The translations under genes were made by a program, and so were the position numbers. A DNA stretch of 64,000 nucleotides from positions 1,550,001 to 1,614,000 of the forward strand of contig NZ_CP044972.1 of assembly GCF_010104355.1 (NCBI RefSeq), read 5' to 3'. How positions within the stretch are numbered: position 1 is the stretch's first letter; every line of letters starts with the position of its first letter. The notes below the pieces were generated by a model. It searched no databases, was not told where the DNA came from, and was given only the letters and a program-made list of their open reading frames with translations. This DNA is from Hydrogenophaga sp. PBL-H3. Lineage in GTDB: Bacteria; Pseudomonadota; Gammaproteobacteria; Burkholderiales; Burkholderiaceae_C. Shown here piece after piece: positions 1 to 9,569 of this stretch.

Positions 1-1
1 C

Positions 2-226
2 CAGCTGATCTTGGCCGATGAACCCACCGGCGCACTGGACACGCGCACGAGCGAGGACATCATGGGGCTGCTGACCGAGCTCAATGCGCAGGGCATCACC
101 GTGGTGCTGGTCACGCACGAGCACGACGTGGCGGCCTGGGCGCGGCGCAGGCTGGTGTTTCGCGATGGACAGGTGGTTGAGGACGCTGTGCAGCCCGGAC
201 GCCGTGCGCAAGGAGCTCACGCATGA
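2..226 (+). CDS. ABC transporter ATP-binding protein, MacB/LolD type (C-terminal fragment)
   Basis: The gene enters from the left edge. The visible 74 residues begin in the Walker B region (LILADEPTGALD), followed by the D-loop and the switch histidine (VLVTHEHDVAAWARR), which is diagnostic of the MacB/LolD/FtsE ATPase family. The Walker A motif and signature motif lie outside the window. The stop codon overlaps the start of the permease gene by four bases (ATGA), so the two form one operon. The ATPase is a separate polypeptide here, unlike E. coli MacB, where ATPase and permease are fused. The substrate cannot be told; macrolides, peptides or a cell-envelope compound are all possible. Confidence 0.93.
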   Translation, partial: QLILADEPTGALDTRTSEDIMGLLTELNAQGITVVLVTHEHDVAAWARRRLVFRDGQVVEDAVQPGRRAQGAHA

Positions 227-1455
227 ACACACTGGCTGCCATGCGCAGTGCGTGGCGTGCGTTGCGGGCCAATCCGCTGCGCAGTTTGTTGACCATGCTC
301 GGCATCATCATCGGTGTGGCCGCCGTCATCACCATGATCGCGATCGGCCAAGGCGCCACCGAGCGTGTGCAGGAGCACATGAAAGTGCTCGGGGCCAACG
401 TGATGCTGGTGTTGCCCGGCAGCTCCAACAGCGGCGGTGTGCGCCAGGGCGCCCAGAGCAGTCAGGCATTGACCGAGGTCGACGCCCAGGCCATTGCGCT
501 GGAAGTGCCTGAGGTGCAGGTGGCCGCGCCGAGCTCACGTGCCACCGTTCAGGCGGTCTACGGCGGCACCAACTGGAGCACACCGGTTTTTGGTGCCACC
601 AACGACTACCTGGAAGCGCGCGATTGGCCCTTGGCCAGCGGCCGCCTGTTTGAAGTGGCCGAGGCGCAGGGTGCGGCCAAGGTCGTGATCCTGGGGCAGA
701 CGGTGGCGCGCGAACTGTTCGGCGACCAGGACCCGGTGGATCAGGTGATCCGGCTGCGCAATGTGCCCGTGACCGTGATCGGGGTGCTTGCACTCAAGGG
801 TCAGAACTCCTGGGGCTCGGACCAGGACGACATCGCCATCGTGCCGCTGAACACCTTTCGAAACCGCATTCAGGGCGACGCCGCTGGGCGCGTGAAGCGT
901 GTGGCGAGCATTTCGGTCAAGGTGCGCGATGGCAACGACATGAAAGTGGCCGAGGACAACATCCGCGAACTGCTGTTGCAGCGCATGCGGGTGCAGCCGG
1001 GAGCAGACGAGCCTTTCAGGGTGCGCAACCTCACCGAAATGCTGCAGGCACAGGAGGCCTCCAGCCGCACCATGACGTTGCTGCTGTCGGCTGTGGCCGG
1101 CGTGAGCCTGCTCGTGGGCGGCATCGGCATCATGAACATCATGCTGGTGAGCGTGACCGAGCGCACCCGCGAGATCGGCCTGCGCATGGCAGTGGGCGCG
1201 CGTGGGCGCGACATCCTCACGCAGTTCCTGATCGAGGCCGTCACGCTGAGCCTGATCGGTGGCGCCATCGGCGTGCTGCTGGGCGCCATCGCCACCTGGG
1301 CGGTCGGCCAGTTCGCGGGCTGGCAGGTCAGCATGACGATCGACTCCATCGTGCTGGCGGCGGGTTTCTCGGCACTGGTGGGCGTGTTCTTTGGTTTCTA
1401 CCCGGCAAAACGGGCCTCGGAACTGCTGCCGATCCAGGCGCTGCGCCACGAGTGA
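223..1455 (+). CDS. ABC transporter permease, MacB_PCD/FtsX family
   Basis: 410 residues. One membrane segment near residues 20-45 (LLTMLGIIIGVAAVITMIAI) is followed by a periplasmic MacB_PCD domain of about 220 residues. Three C-terminal membrane segments then carry the FtsX signature (GIGIMNIMLVSVTERTREIG; RMAVGAR). This topology matches MacB-type mechanotransmission permeases, which work with a periplasmic adaptor and TolC rather than moving substrate through the membrane directly. It is translationally coupled to the upstream ATPase gene. A MacA-like adaptor gene would be expected further upstream, outside the window. The exact role is unknown. Confidence 0.93.
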   Translation: MNTLAAMRSAWRALRANPLRSLLTMLGIIIGVAAVITMIAIGQGATERVQEHMKVLGANVMLVLPGSSNSGGVRQGAQSSQALTEVDAQAIALEVPEVQVAAPSSRATVQAVYGGTNWSTPVFGATNDYLEARDWPLASGRLFEVAEAQGAAKVVILGQTVARELFGDQDPVDQVIRLRNVPVTVIGVLALKGQNSWGSDQDDIAIVPLNTFRNRIQGDAAGRVKRVASISVKVRDGNDMKVAEDNIRELLLQRMRVQPGADEPFRVRNLTEMLQAQEASSRTMTLLLSAVAGVSLLVGGIGIMNIMLVSVTERTREIGLRMAVGARGRDILTQFLIEAVTLSLIGGAIGVLLGAIATWAVGQFAGWQVSMTIDSIVLAAGFSALVGVFFGFYPAKRASELLPIQALRHE

Positions 1456-1547
1456 GCATGCCCGTTGCGGACCCGGCCAGCAGGTACGATACCGGCCTGC
1501 TCGTTGGGCCCTCGGTGGGCCTGCGCACCACCTGAGAACCCTTCGCC

Positions 1548-2378
1548 ATGGATTTTGTGTTGTTGATCAAGGCCGCCATCATGGGCGTGGTGGAAGGCCT
1601 CACCGAGTTCATTCCGGTGTCCTCCACCGGGCACCTCATCCTGGCGGCCTCGCTGCTGAACATGCCGGGCGAGAAGATCAAGCTCTTCGAAGTGGTGATC
1701 CAGACCGGCGCGATGATGGCCATCGTCTCGCTCTACGCGGGCAAGCTGTGGGAGACCCTGGTGGGCTTGCCGCGCGAGCAGCTGGCGCAGCGCTTCACGC
1801 TCAATGTGCTGGTGGGTTTTTTCCCCGCCGCCTTGCTGGGCTTCCTGTTCATCGGCGTCATCAAGAGCGTGCTGTTCAACCCGCTGGTGGTGGCCCTGGG
1901 CTTCATCGTGGGCGGGGTGGTGATCCTGTGGGCCGAGCGGCGCCAGGAGCGGGGCGTGGCGCCGCGCATCGAGTCGGTGGACGACGTGCGCTGGACCGAT
2001 GCGCTCAAGGTGGGGCTGGTGCAGTGCGCCGCGCTGGTGCCTGGCGTGAGCCGTTCGGGTGCCACCATCATTGGTGGCCTGCTGCTGGGTTTCAGCCGCA
2101 AGGCCGCCACCGAGTTCAGTTTTTTCCTGGCGATTCCGGTGCTCTTCGGCGCGGCGGCCTACGACCTCTACAAAAGCCGGGCCCTGCTGAGCACGGCCGA
2201 CATCCCGCTCTTCGCGGTCGGGCTGTTCTTCTCGTGGCTCTCGGCCTGGATCTGCGTGCGCTGGTTGCTGCGTTTCGTGGCCAGCAACACCTTTGCGCCG
2301 TTTGCCTGGTACCGCATTGCCTTTGGTGCGCTGATCCTGCTGACCGCGGCGATGGGCTGGGTCGACTGGGTGGCCTGA
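1548..2378 (+). CDS. uppP: Undecaprenyl-diphosphatase UppP (BacA)
   Basis: 276 residues, the usual length. It dephosphorylates undecaprenyl pyrophosphate to recycle the lipid carrier for peptidoglycan and polysaccharide synthesis at the cytoplasmic membrane. Both family signatures are intact: [17 protein letters not shown] near residues 17-33 and [13 protein letters not shown] near residue 165, with several hydrophobic helices. It starts at ATG 93 bases after the ABC permease, so it is probably a separate unit, and it ends seven bases from the convergent histidine kinase gene. The polysaccharide cluster further right would use the same carrier, but there is no operon link. Confidence 0.97.
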   Translation: MDFVLLIKAAIMGVVEGLTEFIPVSSTGHLILAASLLNMPGEKIKLFEVVIQTGAMMAIVSLYAGKLWETLVGLPREQLAQRFTLNVLVGFFPAALLGFLFIGVIKSVLFNPLVVALGFIVGGVVILWAERRQERGVAPRIESVDDVRWTDALKVGLVQCAALVPGVSRSGATIIGGLLLGFSRKAATEFSFFLAIPVLFGAAAYDLYKSRALLSTADIPLFAVGLFFSWLSAWICVRWLLRFVASNTFAPFAWYRIAFGALILLTAAMGWVDWVA

Positions 2379-2385
2379 TGCGTGG

Positions 2386-4314
2386 CTACGCGGCCAGTGG
2401 CGCGTAGAGACTGAAGCAGAACGTGGCGCCCTTGCCGGGTTCGGCGGTGGCGGCCATGCCTCCGCCGTGGCGCTGCACGATGCGCAGTGAAGTGGCCAGC
2501 CCGATGCCCAGGCCCGCGAACTCGTGGGGCATGTGCAGGCGCTGAAACGGCTGGAACAGCTTGTTGGCCCGGGCCATGTCGAAACCCGCGCCGTTGTCGC
2601 TCACACAAAACCGCGTCTGTCCTTTTTCCACCTGCGCGTACACCCGGATCACGGCCTGGGGCGTCTGCGCGGAGTACTTCCAGGCGTTGTGCAGCAGGTT
2701 CTGCAAGAGCGCTTCCACCAGGGGTGGATCGGCCATGGCGTTGAGCCCGGGCTCCACCTCCCAGCGCACCTGGCGCTGGGGGTCGGTGCTCGAAAACTCC
2801 TCCAGCAGACGGGTGGCGATGGTGCTCAGGTTGACCGGCTTGCGCTGCAGGTCGCCGCGCGAGAACTGCGAGAGCGTGAGCAGGCCGTCGATGAGCTCAC
2901 CCATCTTCTTGCTCGCACCCATGATGCGTTCCAAGTGGGACCTGCTCTCACCGGCCCACTCCGGGTTGTCTTCCTGCAGCGCCTGGGCGAAGCCGTTGAT
3001 GATGCGCAGCGGCGAGCGCAGGTCGTGGGCCACGGCGTAGGAGTAGCTCTCCAGCTCGTCGTAGGCGGCTTTCAGGGCGCGCGTGCGTTCTTCGATGCGC
3101 TGCTCCAGCGAGGCATTGAGCTGCTGGATCTGCATCTCGTGGCGCTTGCGTTCGGTGATGTCCTGGGTGACGCCCAGGGCACGCACGGCACGCCCTTGCG
3201 CATCGCGATCGAACTCGGCGCGCACCGAGAACCACCGGTGGTCCCCGCGAATGATCAGGCGGTATTCGATGTCGTAGTCGGCCAGACCCTTGACCGCCAT
3301 CGCCCAGTGTTTCAGGACCATGGCCCGGTCATCGGGGTGCGTGAGTGCCAGCAGCTCGTCATCGGAGAACTCGGCAGACGGCAGATCAAGCACTTCGTGC
3401 GATCCTGACAAGGTCACGAACCGGCGGGTGGCCACGTCGGCGTGCCAGCTGGCCAGCCCCGCGAGCTGGTTGGCCTGGCGCAGCAGTTGTTCGCTGGTGC
3501 GCAGGGCCTGTTCGGTGGCCTTGGATGCGGTGATGTCCTGCACCACGGCGATCAGATAGTCGGGCTGCCCGCCGGGCTCGCGCACCAGCGAGAGCGTGAG
3601 GTGCACCCAGACCGCCTGGCCCTGTTTGTGGATGTAGCGCTTCTCGATGTTGTAGCTGGCGATGTCGCCCTTGAGCGTTCGCGCCAGCTGGTCCTCATCG
3701 AGCCGCAGATCGTCGGGGTGGGTGAAGTCGCGGAAGCTGAGTGCCTGGATCTCCGCCTTGGTGTAGCCGATCAGGTCGCAATAGGTCTGGTTGACCCGGA
3801 TCCAGCGCCCGTCGATGTGGCTGTGCGCCATGCCGGTGGAGCTGTGCTCGAAGGTGTCCTCCAGCTGTTTGGCTCCCAGCTGGATGTCCGTCGTGGCCTG
3901 CCGCAGGCGCTGGTTTTGCTGCTGCATGAACGAGATGGAGCCGACCACGACCAGCTGCGTGATCAGGTGCCAGGTGTTGAGCCAGAACGCCTCGACCGGA
4001 TTCTCGATCGCAAAGCTGAAGTAGGGCTTGACCAGCAGGTAATTGATGAACAGCATGCCCACCACGGTGCTGAACATGCCGACCCGAAAGCCGCCGTACA
4101 AGGCCGACAAGGCCGCGGCCAGGGACAAGGTGATGAAACGCCCACCCGATTCGGCCGGGGCCAGCGCCACGCGGATCCAGGTCGCAAAAGCGGTGATCAG
4201 CAGGGCCACCACCAGGCGGATGGCCATGCTGTGTTGCTCGGGTTGCCAATTGACATACCGCCACCAGAGCCGCCGTGGCAGGGAGCCTTCAGGTGAGAGG
4301 GGTGTCAGGGGCAC
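2386..4314 (-). CDS. Membrane sensor histidine kinase with DUF4118 and two PAS domains
   Basis: About 642 residues from a GTG start; the first in-frame ATG is at 4227, and an upstream TTG at 4377 is also open, so the start is uncertain. Order: an N-terminal DUF4118 (KdpD-like) membrane region of closely spaced helices, two PAS domains (about residues 150-270 and 285-395), a HisKA dimerisation domain with the phospho-accepting His in VAHDLRSPLR, and an HATPase domain with NLLHNAWKYS, VSDNGAGFD and GLGIGLA. It lacks the N-terminal KdpD and USP domains of KdpD. No response regulator is adjacent, so the partner is unknown. It lies 91 bases downstream of the hydrolase gene on the same strand. Confidence 0.9.
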   Translation of the reverse strand: MPLTPLSPEGSLPRRLWWRYVNWQPEQHSMAIRLVVALLITAFATWIRVALAPAESGGRFITLSLAAALSALYGGFRVGMFSTVVGMLFINYLLVKPYFSFAIENPVEAFWLNTWHLITQLVVVGSISFMQQQNQRLRQATTDIQLGAKQLEDTFEHSSTGMAHSHIDGRWIRVNQTYCDLIGYTKAEIQALSFRDFTHPDDLRLDEDQLARTLKGDIASYNIEKRYIHKQGQAVWVHLTLSLVREPGGQPDYLIAVVQDITASKATEQALRTSEQLLRQANQLAGLASWHADVATRRFVTLSGSHEVLDLPSAEFSDDELLALTHPDDRAMVLKHWAMAVKGLADYDIEYRLIIRGDHRWFSVRAEFDRDAQGRAVRALGVTQDITERKRHEMQIQQLNASLEQRIEERTRALKAAYDELESYSYAVAHDLRSPLRIINGFAQALQEDNPEWAGESRSHLERIMGASKKMGELIDGLLTLSQFSRGDLQRKPVNLSTIATRLLEEFSSTDPQRQVRWEVEPGLNAMADPPLVEALLQNLLHNAWKYSAQTPQAVIRVYAQVEKGQTRFCVSDNGAGFDMARANKLFQPFQRLHMPHEFAGLGIGLATSLRIVQRHGGGMAATAEPGKGATFCFSLYAPLAA

Positions 4315-4405
4315 GATTGCAACGCTTTGTGTTCGAATGTTATGCGCACTGCCGTTATACCGGAGCCTGATGCCCAAGACCCATGGGGTCTGCCCTTGGG
4401 TGGCG

Positions 4406-5260
4406 TCAGCGGTGTGACGGAGCCGACAGGACGGCCAGCAGCTTGTCGATGGCGTTGGCGGTTTCCAGTGGCTGCTCCATCGGGAACAGGTGGCTGCCCT
4501 CGATCATGGTCAGGCGCTCGGGGTGATCGCGGCCCACCAGCCGGTGGGTCATGGCCATGCCGACCTGTTTCATCTCCAGCGAATGGGTGCCGCCGATGAA
4601 GCCCACCGGGCAGGCCAGCGGATGGCGGCGCAGCAGGCGGTCGAGGTTGTGGGGCAGGGTGTTGTAGATCGCGGTCTCCACGTCCCGGTCGAAGTCCAGC
4701 GCGCGCTGCCTCTGGCCATGCGCATCGGTGGCGTCGTGCGTGCCGTGCGCTATGTAGTCCTGCAGCACCTGCGGCTCCCAGGCGGCAAAAGCCTTTTTGC
4801 TGGCGAAATGCGCTTGTGCCGCGTCGGCGTCGGGCCAGGTGTGGCGCCGCTTGCGGCTGATCTTGCCGGGCGACACCGATCCCACCAGCTGGGCGCGCTT
4901 GATCAACTCCAGTGTGCGGGCGCGCCAGCCACCGAGCACGGGCGAGTCGATCAGCAGCACGCCGCGCACCGCATGACCGCCCAGCCGGGGGTGGCGCGCA
5001 GCGCACATCAGGCTGAGGAAACCCCCCAGCGAATGCCCCACCAGCCAGGCGCCGCTGCCGTGCGCCTCGATCTCGGGCGCGGCGAAGTCGGCGAGCTGCT
5101 GCACCAGGTGCGGCCAGTTGCTGGTGACCGGGTACTTCGGGTCGTGCCCGAATTTCTCCACCGCGCGCACAGCGTGCCCGCGGGCACGCAGGGATTTGAA
5201 GAGGACGCGGTAGGTGCTGGCGGGGAAGCTGTTGGCGTGCGAGAAGATGATCAACGACAT
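4406..5260 (-). CDS. Alpha/beta hydrolase
   Basis: 284 residues beginning MSLIIFSHANSF; I chose this ATG over an upstream extension because it follows the previous stop by two bases and starts directly with the first beta strand of the fold. The nucleophile elbow GHSLGG places the serine at residue 77, and GSHLFPME near the C-terminus supplies the likely catalytic histidine. No signal peptide is visible, so it is probably cytoplasmic. It is co-directional with the proteasome-like peptidase and mutS and probably co-transcribed with them. The substrate is unknown; esterase or C-C hydrolase activity is possible. Confidence 0.88.
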   Translation of the reverse strand: MSLIIFSHANSFPASTYRVLFKSLRARGHAVRAVEKFGHDPKYPVTSNWPHLVQQLADFAAPEIEAHGSGAWLVGHSLGGFLSLMCAARHPRLGGHAVRGVLLIDSPVLGGWRARTLELIKRAQLVGSVSPGKISRKRRHTWPDADAAQAHFASKKAFAAWEPQVLQDYIAHGTHDATDAHGQRQRALDFDRDVETAIYNTLPHNLDRLLRRHPLACPVGFIGGTHSLEMKQVGMAMTHRLVGRDHPERLTMIEGSHLFPMEQPLETANAIDKLLAVLSAPSHR

Positions 5261-5262
5261 GC

Positions 5263-6090
5263 TCAGATGAGCTTTTCTTTGGCGTTGGTGATCTTTTTGA
5301 GCGGCTGGCTGCGCGCACTGCTGCACAGCAGCGGGACTTCGGTGTGCGCACCGTCCCAGGTCGGGTCCTCGATGCTGTCGAACACTTCGCGCAGCTTCTG
5401 GCCCCAGGTGTTGTGCAGCATGCGGAAGTAGGGGTTGTCGTTGTCGATGCAGGTGATCTTGTCCGACCTCAGCTGGTTGGCTTCGTACACCACCAGGTCC
5501 AGCGGCAGACCCACCGAGAGGTTGGATTTCAGCGTGGAGTCCATCGACACCAGCACGCACTTGGCAGCCTCGTCCAGTGGTGTCTCGGGAGCGATCACGC
5601 GGTCGAGCACGGGTTTGCCGTACTTGGATTCACCGACCTGGAAGAACGGCGTCTCGGACGTGGCTTCAATGAAGTTGCCGGCCGAATAGACCTGGAACAG
5701 GCGCATGCCCTCGCCCTGGATCTGGCCACCAAAAATCATGGAGACGTTGAATTCGACGCCTGCGCGCTGCAGCGATTCGCCGTCGCGTTCGTACACATGG
5801 CGCACGGCCGCGCCCAGCACACGCGCGGCGTCAAACATGCTCCTGGCATTCCAGATCGTGATGGGTTCTCCGCCATCCACGTCTTCGAGCTGCTCGACCT
5901 GCAGGATCTCGCGCACCGACTGCGATACGCTGAGGTTGCCGGCCGAGAGCAGGCACATGAAGCGGTCGCCCGGCTTTTCGTAGACGATCATTTTGCGGAA
6001 GGTGCTGATCTGGTCCAGGCCCGCGTTGGTGCGCGAGTCAGAGAGAAAGACCATGCCGGCGTTGAGCTTGACAGCGACGCAGTAAGTCAT
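5263..6090 (-). CDS. Proteasome-type peptidase, Anbu (bacterial proteasome beta-subunit homologue)
   Basis: 275 residues. The start [20 protein letters not shown] and the following segment ([29 protein letters not shown]) match Anbu, a homologue of HslV and the proteasome beta subunit. After removal of Met1, Thr2 would be the N-terminal nucleophile, as in other Ntn hydrolases; whether Anbu is an active peptidase is debated. In many bacteria Anbu sits with a circularly permuted ATP-grasp enzyme, an alpha-E domain protein and a transglutaminase. None of these is here. Instead its ATG overlaps the mutS stop by four bases and an alpha/beta hydrolase follows two bases after its stop. Confidence 0.9.
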   Translation of the reverse strand: MTYCVAVKLNAGMVFLSDSRTNAGLDQISTFRKMIVYEKPGDRFMCLLSAGNLSVSQSVREILQVEQLEDVDGGEPITIWNARSMFDAARVLGAAVRHVYERDGESLQRAGVEFNVSMIFGGQIQGEGMRLFQVYSAGNFIEATSETPFFQVGESKYGKPVLDRVIAPETPLDEAAKCVLVSMDSTLKSNLSVGLPLDLVVYEANQLRSDKITCIDNDNPYFRMLHNTWGQKLREVFDSIEDPTWDGAHTEVPLLCSSARSQPLKKITNAKEKLI

Positions 6091-8735
6091 GTTGAGGCGA
6101 TGAGTTTTTTCAGGGAATAGAGCTGCTCCAGCGCTTCGCGCGGGCTCAGGGTGTCGGGGTCGATCTGCTCCAGCGCGGTCTGCAGCGGGTGGGTCTCGGC
6201 CTCCAGTGTCGCAGGTGGCGGGGCGAACAGATCGACCTGGCTGCGGCTTTCCTCGCTTTGGGCCTCCAGCGCGGCCAGCGCGTGGCGCGCGTGCTGCACC
6301 ACGCCAGCTGGCACGCCGGCCAGGCGCGCGACCTGGATGCCGTAGCTGCGGCTGGCCGGGCCAGGCTCGATCTGGTGCAGGAACACGATGCCGCCGGCCT
6401 TGCCCCCGGCTTCCACTGCGCTCACGTGCACGTTCACCGCGGCGTGGTGACCAGCCGGGAACTCGGTGAGTTCGAAATAGTGGGTGGCGAACAGCGTGAA
6501 GGCGCGCGACTTGTCGTGCAGGTGCGTGGCGATGCCGCCGGCCAGCGCCAGGCCGTCAAAGGTGGAGGTGCCGCGGCCGATCTCGTCCATGAGCACGAGG
6601 CTCTCGGGTGTGGCGGCGTGCAATATCTGAGCCGCCTCGGTCATTTCCACCATGAAGGTGGACTGCGCGTTGGCCAGGTCGTCGGCCGCGCCGATGCGGG
6701 TGTGGATGGCGTCGATCGGCCCGAGCCGGCAGGAGACTGCCGGCACAAAGCTGCCCACGCTGGCCAGCAGCACGATCACCGCCACCTGCCGCATGTATGT
6801 GCTCTTGCCGCCCATGTTGGGGCCGGTGATCACCTGCATGCGCTGCTTGGGGCCGAGCACCGTGTCGTTGGCAATGAAGCTGCCGCCACTGGTCTCATTC
6901 AGCCGCGCTTCCACCACCGGGTGGCGCCCGCCCCGGATGTCGATGCAGGGCTCGGGCACGAACTGCGGCGCGGACCAGTTCAGCGTGAGCGAGCGCTCGG
7001 CCAGGGCACACAGCGCGTCCAGCGCGGCCATGGCGCGTGCCAGCTGGGTGAGCGGAGCAATGAAGGCCTGCAATTGGTCGAGCAACTGCTCGTACAGCCA
7101 CTTCTCGCGCGCCAGGGCCCGGTCTTGCGCCGAGAGTGCCTTGTCCTCAAACGCCTTGAGCTCGGGCGTGATGAAACGCTCGGCGTTTTTCAGCGTCTGG
7201 CGGCGGCGGTAGTCGTCGGGCACCTTGGACGCCTGGCCCTGAGTGACCTCGATGTAGAAGCCGTGCACCTTGTTGAACTGCACGCGCAGGTTGGTGATGC
7301 CGGTGCGCGCGCGCTCGCGCTGTTCCAGCTCGATCAGGAAGCCGTCGCAGTTGTTCTGGATGGCGCGCAGCTCGTCGAGTTCGGCGTCGAAGCCGTCGGC
7401 GATCACGCCGCCGTCGCGCACCAGCGCGGCGGGTTCGGCGAGCAGGGCGCTGCGCAGCAGATCGGCGCAACCCTCTGGCGGCGTGAGGTGCTGGCCAATG
7501 CCGTTCAGCAAGCCGTCGGCCTCTTGCGGCCCCAGCTGGCGGGCGAGTTGCTGCGCACGCTCCAGCGTCTGGCCCAGGCCCACCAGCTCGCGCGGCTTGA
7601 CCTGGCGCAGGGCCGTGCGCGCGGTGATGCGCTCCACGTCGCTCGCGCCCTTGAGCGAAGCGCGCAGGCCCTGCCACAGACCGCCGCGCAGGGTGCTGAT
7701 GGCGGCCAGCCGTGCACAGGCCAGCGCGCGGTCGCGCCGGGGTTCGAGCAGCCAGCTGCGCAGTGCGCGGCTGCCCATGCCGGTGCAGCACACGTCGAGC
7801 AGCGACAACAGCGTGGGGCTGGTCTCGCCGCGCAGGGTCTGCGTGAGTTCGAGGTTGCGGCGGGTGTTCTGCGGCAGGTCGATCAGCTCGTCGCTGCGCG
7901 CCACCTGCAGGCTCTTCACATGGCTGAGCGCGCGGCCCTGCGTGTGCTCGGCGTAGTTGAGCAGCGCGGACGCGGCGGCGTGGGCATCCATCAGGTCTTG
8001 TGCGTCCCAGGCAGCGAGACTCGCGGTCTGCAACTGCTCCAGCAGCTTGCGCTGGCCCAGGCCGGCGTCAAACGCCCAGGCCGGGCGCAGCACCGCCACC
8101 AGCCGCTGTCCGTTGGTCTGGCTGGCCAGGGCCTGCACGGTCTTTTCAAACGCGGTGGAGGTGTCGGCGCTGTAGAGCAGCTCGCCGGGGTTGACGCGCG
8201 CCACCCAGTCGGCGAGTTCGTCGCTGGCGCACTGGGCGAGAAACACGATGCCCTGCGTGACCGACATCCAGGCCAGGCCACAGCCGGTGCGCGCGCCGGG
8301 GTGCACGGCCATCAGCAAGGCTTCGGACTTGTCGGGCAGCAACTCGCTGTCGGTCAAGGTGCCGGGCGTGACCACGCGCACCACCTTGCGCTCCACCGGC
8401 CCCTTGGCCGTGGCCACGTCGCCCACCTGCTCGCAGATGGCCACCGATTCGCCCAGCTTGATCAGGCGCGCCAGATACGTGTCGACCGAATGGAACGGCA
8501 CACCCGCCATCACCACCGGCTGTCCACCCGACTGGCCGCGCTGGGTGAGCGTGATGTCGAGCAGGCGCGCGGCCTTCTCGGCGTCGCTGAAGAACAGCTC
8601 GTAAAAATCGCCCATGCGGTAGAACAGCAGCGTGTTCGGATACCCGGCCTTCAGGCCGAAGTACTGCTGCATCATGGGCGTGTGCCCGGACAGGCCTGCT
8701 GGCGCCTGTGATCCAGGGTCTGTTTCCTTGTGCAT
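6087..8735 (-). CDS. mutS: DNA mismatch repair protein MutS
   Basis: 882 residues, close to the usual 850-880. It recognises mismatches and small loops and signals MutL. The mismatch-reading Phe-X-Glu is intact (F44 and E46 in MGDFYELF). The ATPase has Walker [10 protein letters not shown], Walker [11 protein letters not shown] and the [11 protein letters not shown] segment. The C-terminal [12 protein letters not shown] region of the helix-turn-helix/tetramer domain is present. The ATG at 8735 is preferred to an adjoining TTG at 8738. It appears to be the first gene of a reverse-strand unit with the Anbu peptidase (4-base overlap) and the hydrolase. Confidence 0.98.
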   Translation of the reverse strand: MHKETDPGSQAPAGLSGHTPMMQQYFGLKAGYPNTLLFYRMGDFYELFFSDAEKAARLLDITLTQRGQSGGQPVVMAGVPFHSVDTYLARLIKLGESVAICEQVGDVATAKGPVERKVVRVVTPGTLTDSELLPDKSEALLMAVHPGARTGCGLAWMSVTQGIVFLAQCASDELADWVARVNPGELLYSADTSTAFEKTVQALASQTNGQRLVAVLRPAWAFDAGLGQRKLLEQLQTASLAAWDAQDLMDAHAAASALLNYAEHTQGRALSHVKSLQVARSDELIDLPQNTRRNLELTQTLRGETSPTLLSLLDVCCTGMGSRALRSWLLEPRRDRALACARLAAISTLRGGLWQGLRASLKGASDVERITARTALRQVKPRELVGLGQTLERAQQLARQLGPQEADGLLNGIGQHLTPPEGCADLLRSALLAEPAALVRDGGVIADGFDAELDELRAIQNNCDGFLIELEQRERARTGITNLRVQFNKVHGFYIEVTQGQASKVPDDYRRRQTLKNAERFITPELKAFEDKALSAQDRALAREKWLYEQLLDQLQAFIAPLTQLARAMAALDALCALAERSLTLNWSAPQFVPEPCIDIRGGRHPVVEARLNETSGGSFIANDTVLGPKQRMQVITGPNMGGKSTYMRQVAVIVLLASVGSFVPAVSCRLGPIDAIHTRIGAADDLANAQSTFMVEMTEAAQILHAATPESLVLMDEIGRGTSTFDGLALAGGIATHLHDKSRAFTLFATHYFELTEFPAGHHAAVNVHVSAVEAGGKAGGIVFLHQIEPGPASRSYGIQVARLAGVPAGVVQHARHALAALEAQSEESRSQVDLFAPPPATLEAETHPLQTALEQIDPDTLSPREALEQLYSLKKLIAST

Positions 8736-9043
8736 CAATGACTTATATGAATTGTTGTGAGGTGTCTGCCATCAAGTGCCATCACTTTCCAGCATTCGAA
8801 GTCCAGGGTGAACGTTGATCCAGGCACCGATCTTCGAGCAACTGCCTGATGGGTCGCGCGCCCCAGCTTTTGTGCAGTTCCCTATCTTATGGGATGCCCC
8901 TTTCGCAGCACCACCCGCCCTCGATGGCAGCTGCCTCGCGGGCCACGCAGCCGTTCGGCCCACGCGTGGGCCGAGCGCCGTCAAGCCCCTGCAATCAAAT
9001 CCGTTCAGACTTGAACCTCCGGCATCTCGCCACAGGACCCTGC
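8736..9043. other. Intergenic region between divergent mutS and a small gene
   Basis: 308 bases without a convincing gene on either strand; a 70-codon reverse frame at 8772-8984 has no family signature. The region must hold the mutS promoter and perhaps that of the 77-residue gene at 9044. Its one striking element is the perfect palindrome at 8955-8974. I could not identify a confident sigma-70 promoter. Confidence 0.6.
8955..8974. repeat. Perfect 20-base palindrome, possible operator
   Basis: Two perfect 10-base arms (TCGGCCCACG and its complement) meet with no spacer; the symmetry ends at the next pair. It lies about 220 bases upstream of the mutS start and 70 bases upstream of the start at 9044. 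A spacer-free palindrome cannot form an unstrained short hairpin, so a dimeric DNA-binding protein site fits better than a terminator. No known regulator consensus is recognised. Confidence 0.5.
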
Positions 9044-9277
9044 ATGAACATCTTCAACCATCGGCTGGCGCATCTGGAGATGCTGCATCCCACCGCCGGG
9101 GATCACTTCATGGGCACGCTCAGCGTTTGCCCGGGACAGCGACCGATTGACGCCCTGCTCGGGGTTGAGCCAGGCATCTGGCTTCTGGAATCGCCCACGC
9201 TGGACGGCGGCCTGCTGGGGCGCGTCACCGTGAGCGGTCGGCGCGAGATCATGTTCTCCGATCGCGCTCAGCCGTAA
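9044..9277 (+). CDS. Small hypothetical protein (77 residues)
   Basis: The frame starts MNIFNHRLAHLEML and ends FSDRAQP. An AGGA six bases before the ATG is a reasonable ribosome binding site, and third codon positions are GC-rich like the neighbours, which favours a real gene. There is no signal peptide, membrane segment or cysteine pair. A stem-loop follows 50 bases after the stop. I do not recognise the family. Its position at the head of the secreted-enzyme region may be coincidental. Confidence 0.45.
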   Translation: MNIFNHRLAHLEMLHPTAGDHFMGTLSVCPGQRPIDALLGVEPGIWLLESPTLDGGLLGRVTVSGRREIMFSDRAQP

Positions 9278-9326
9278 TCGGCATTGGCCCGCCACGGGCA
9301 TCAACTCCCCCCACCGTTTCCGATGG

Positions 9327-9363
9327 CCCGAAGAAGCGCCTTGACGCGAGGCGCTGCTTCGGG
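9327..9363. other. Long stem-loop, possible terminator or leader structure
   Basis: Arms CCCGAAG-A-AGCGCC and GGCGCT-G-CTTCGGG pair over 13 positions with one A-G mismatch around a 9-base loop. No T-run follows, so a classical Rho-independent terminator is not supported. It could end transcription of the gene at 9044 by another route or form part of the 5' leader of the nuclease gene at 9570. The rest of the 292-base gap (9278-9569) shows only short hairpins, such as GCCCG-cca-CGGGC at 9287-9299. Confidence 0.45.
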
Positions 9364-9569
9364 CTTGCGCGCAGCCATCGCAGGCCTGCACGCAAGCACG
9401 CGCGCGCCATGTCGTCAAGGCGGCCAGAAAGTTCAACCGGGTGAGAACCCGTGATCCGTTCGGACCAGTAAACCCGGCGCAGGGGATCGCAATCCCGTGA
9501 TCGACGCTCTGCATGATCCAACGCACATCGGCGTTGCATCGCTCGCCTCCGAACTCTCCCAACGAAACC

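Noticed and set aside
6189..8711. 840-codon forward frame opposite mutS
   Set aside because: Antisense shadow of mutS. The mutS frame carries every expected motif.
8772..8984. 70-codon reverse-strand frame upstream of mutS
   Set aside because: No ribosome binding site, signature or codon pattern supports it, and it spans the palindrome; treated as intergenic.
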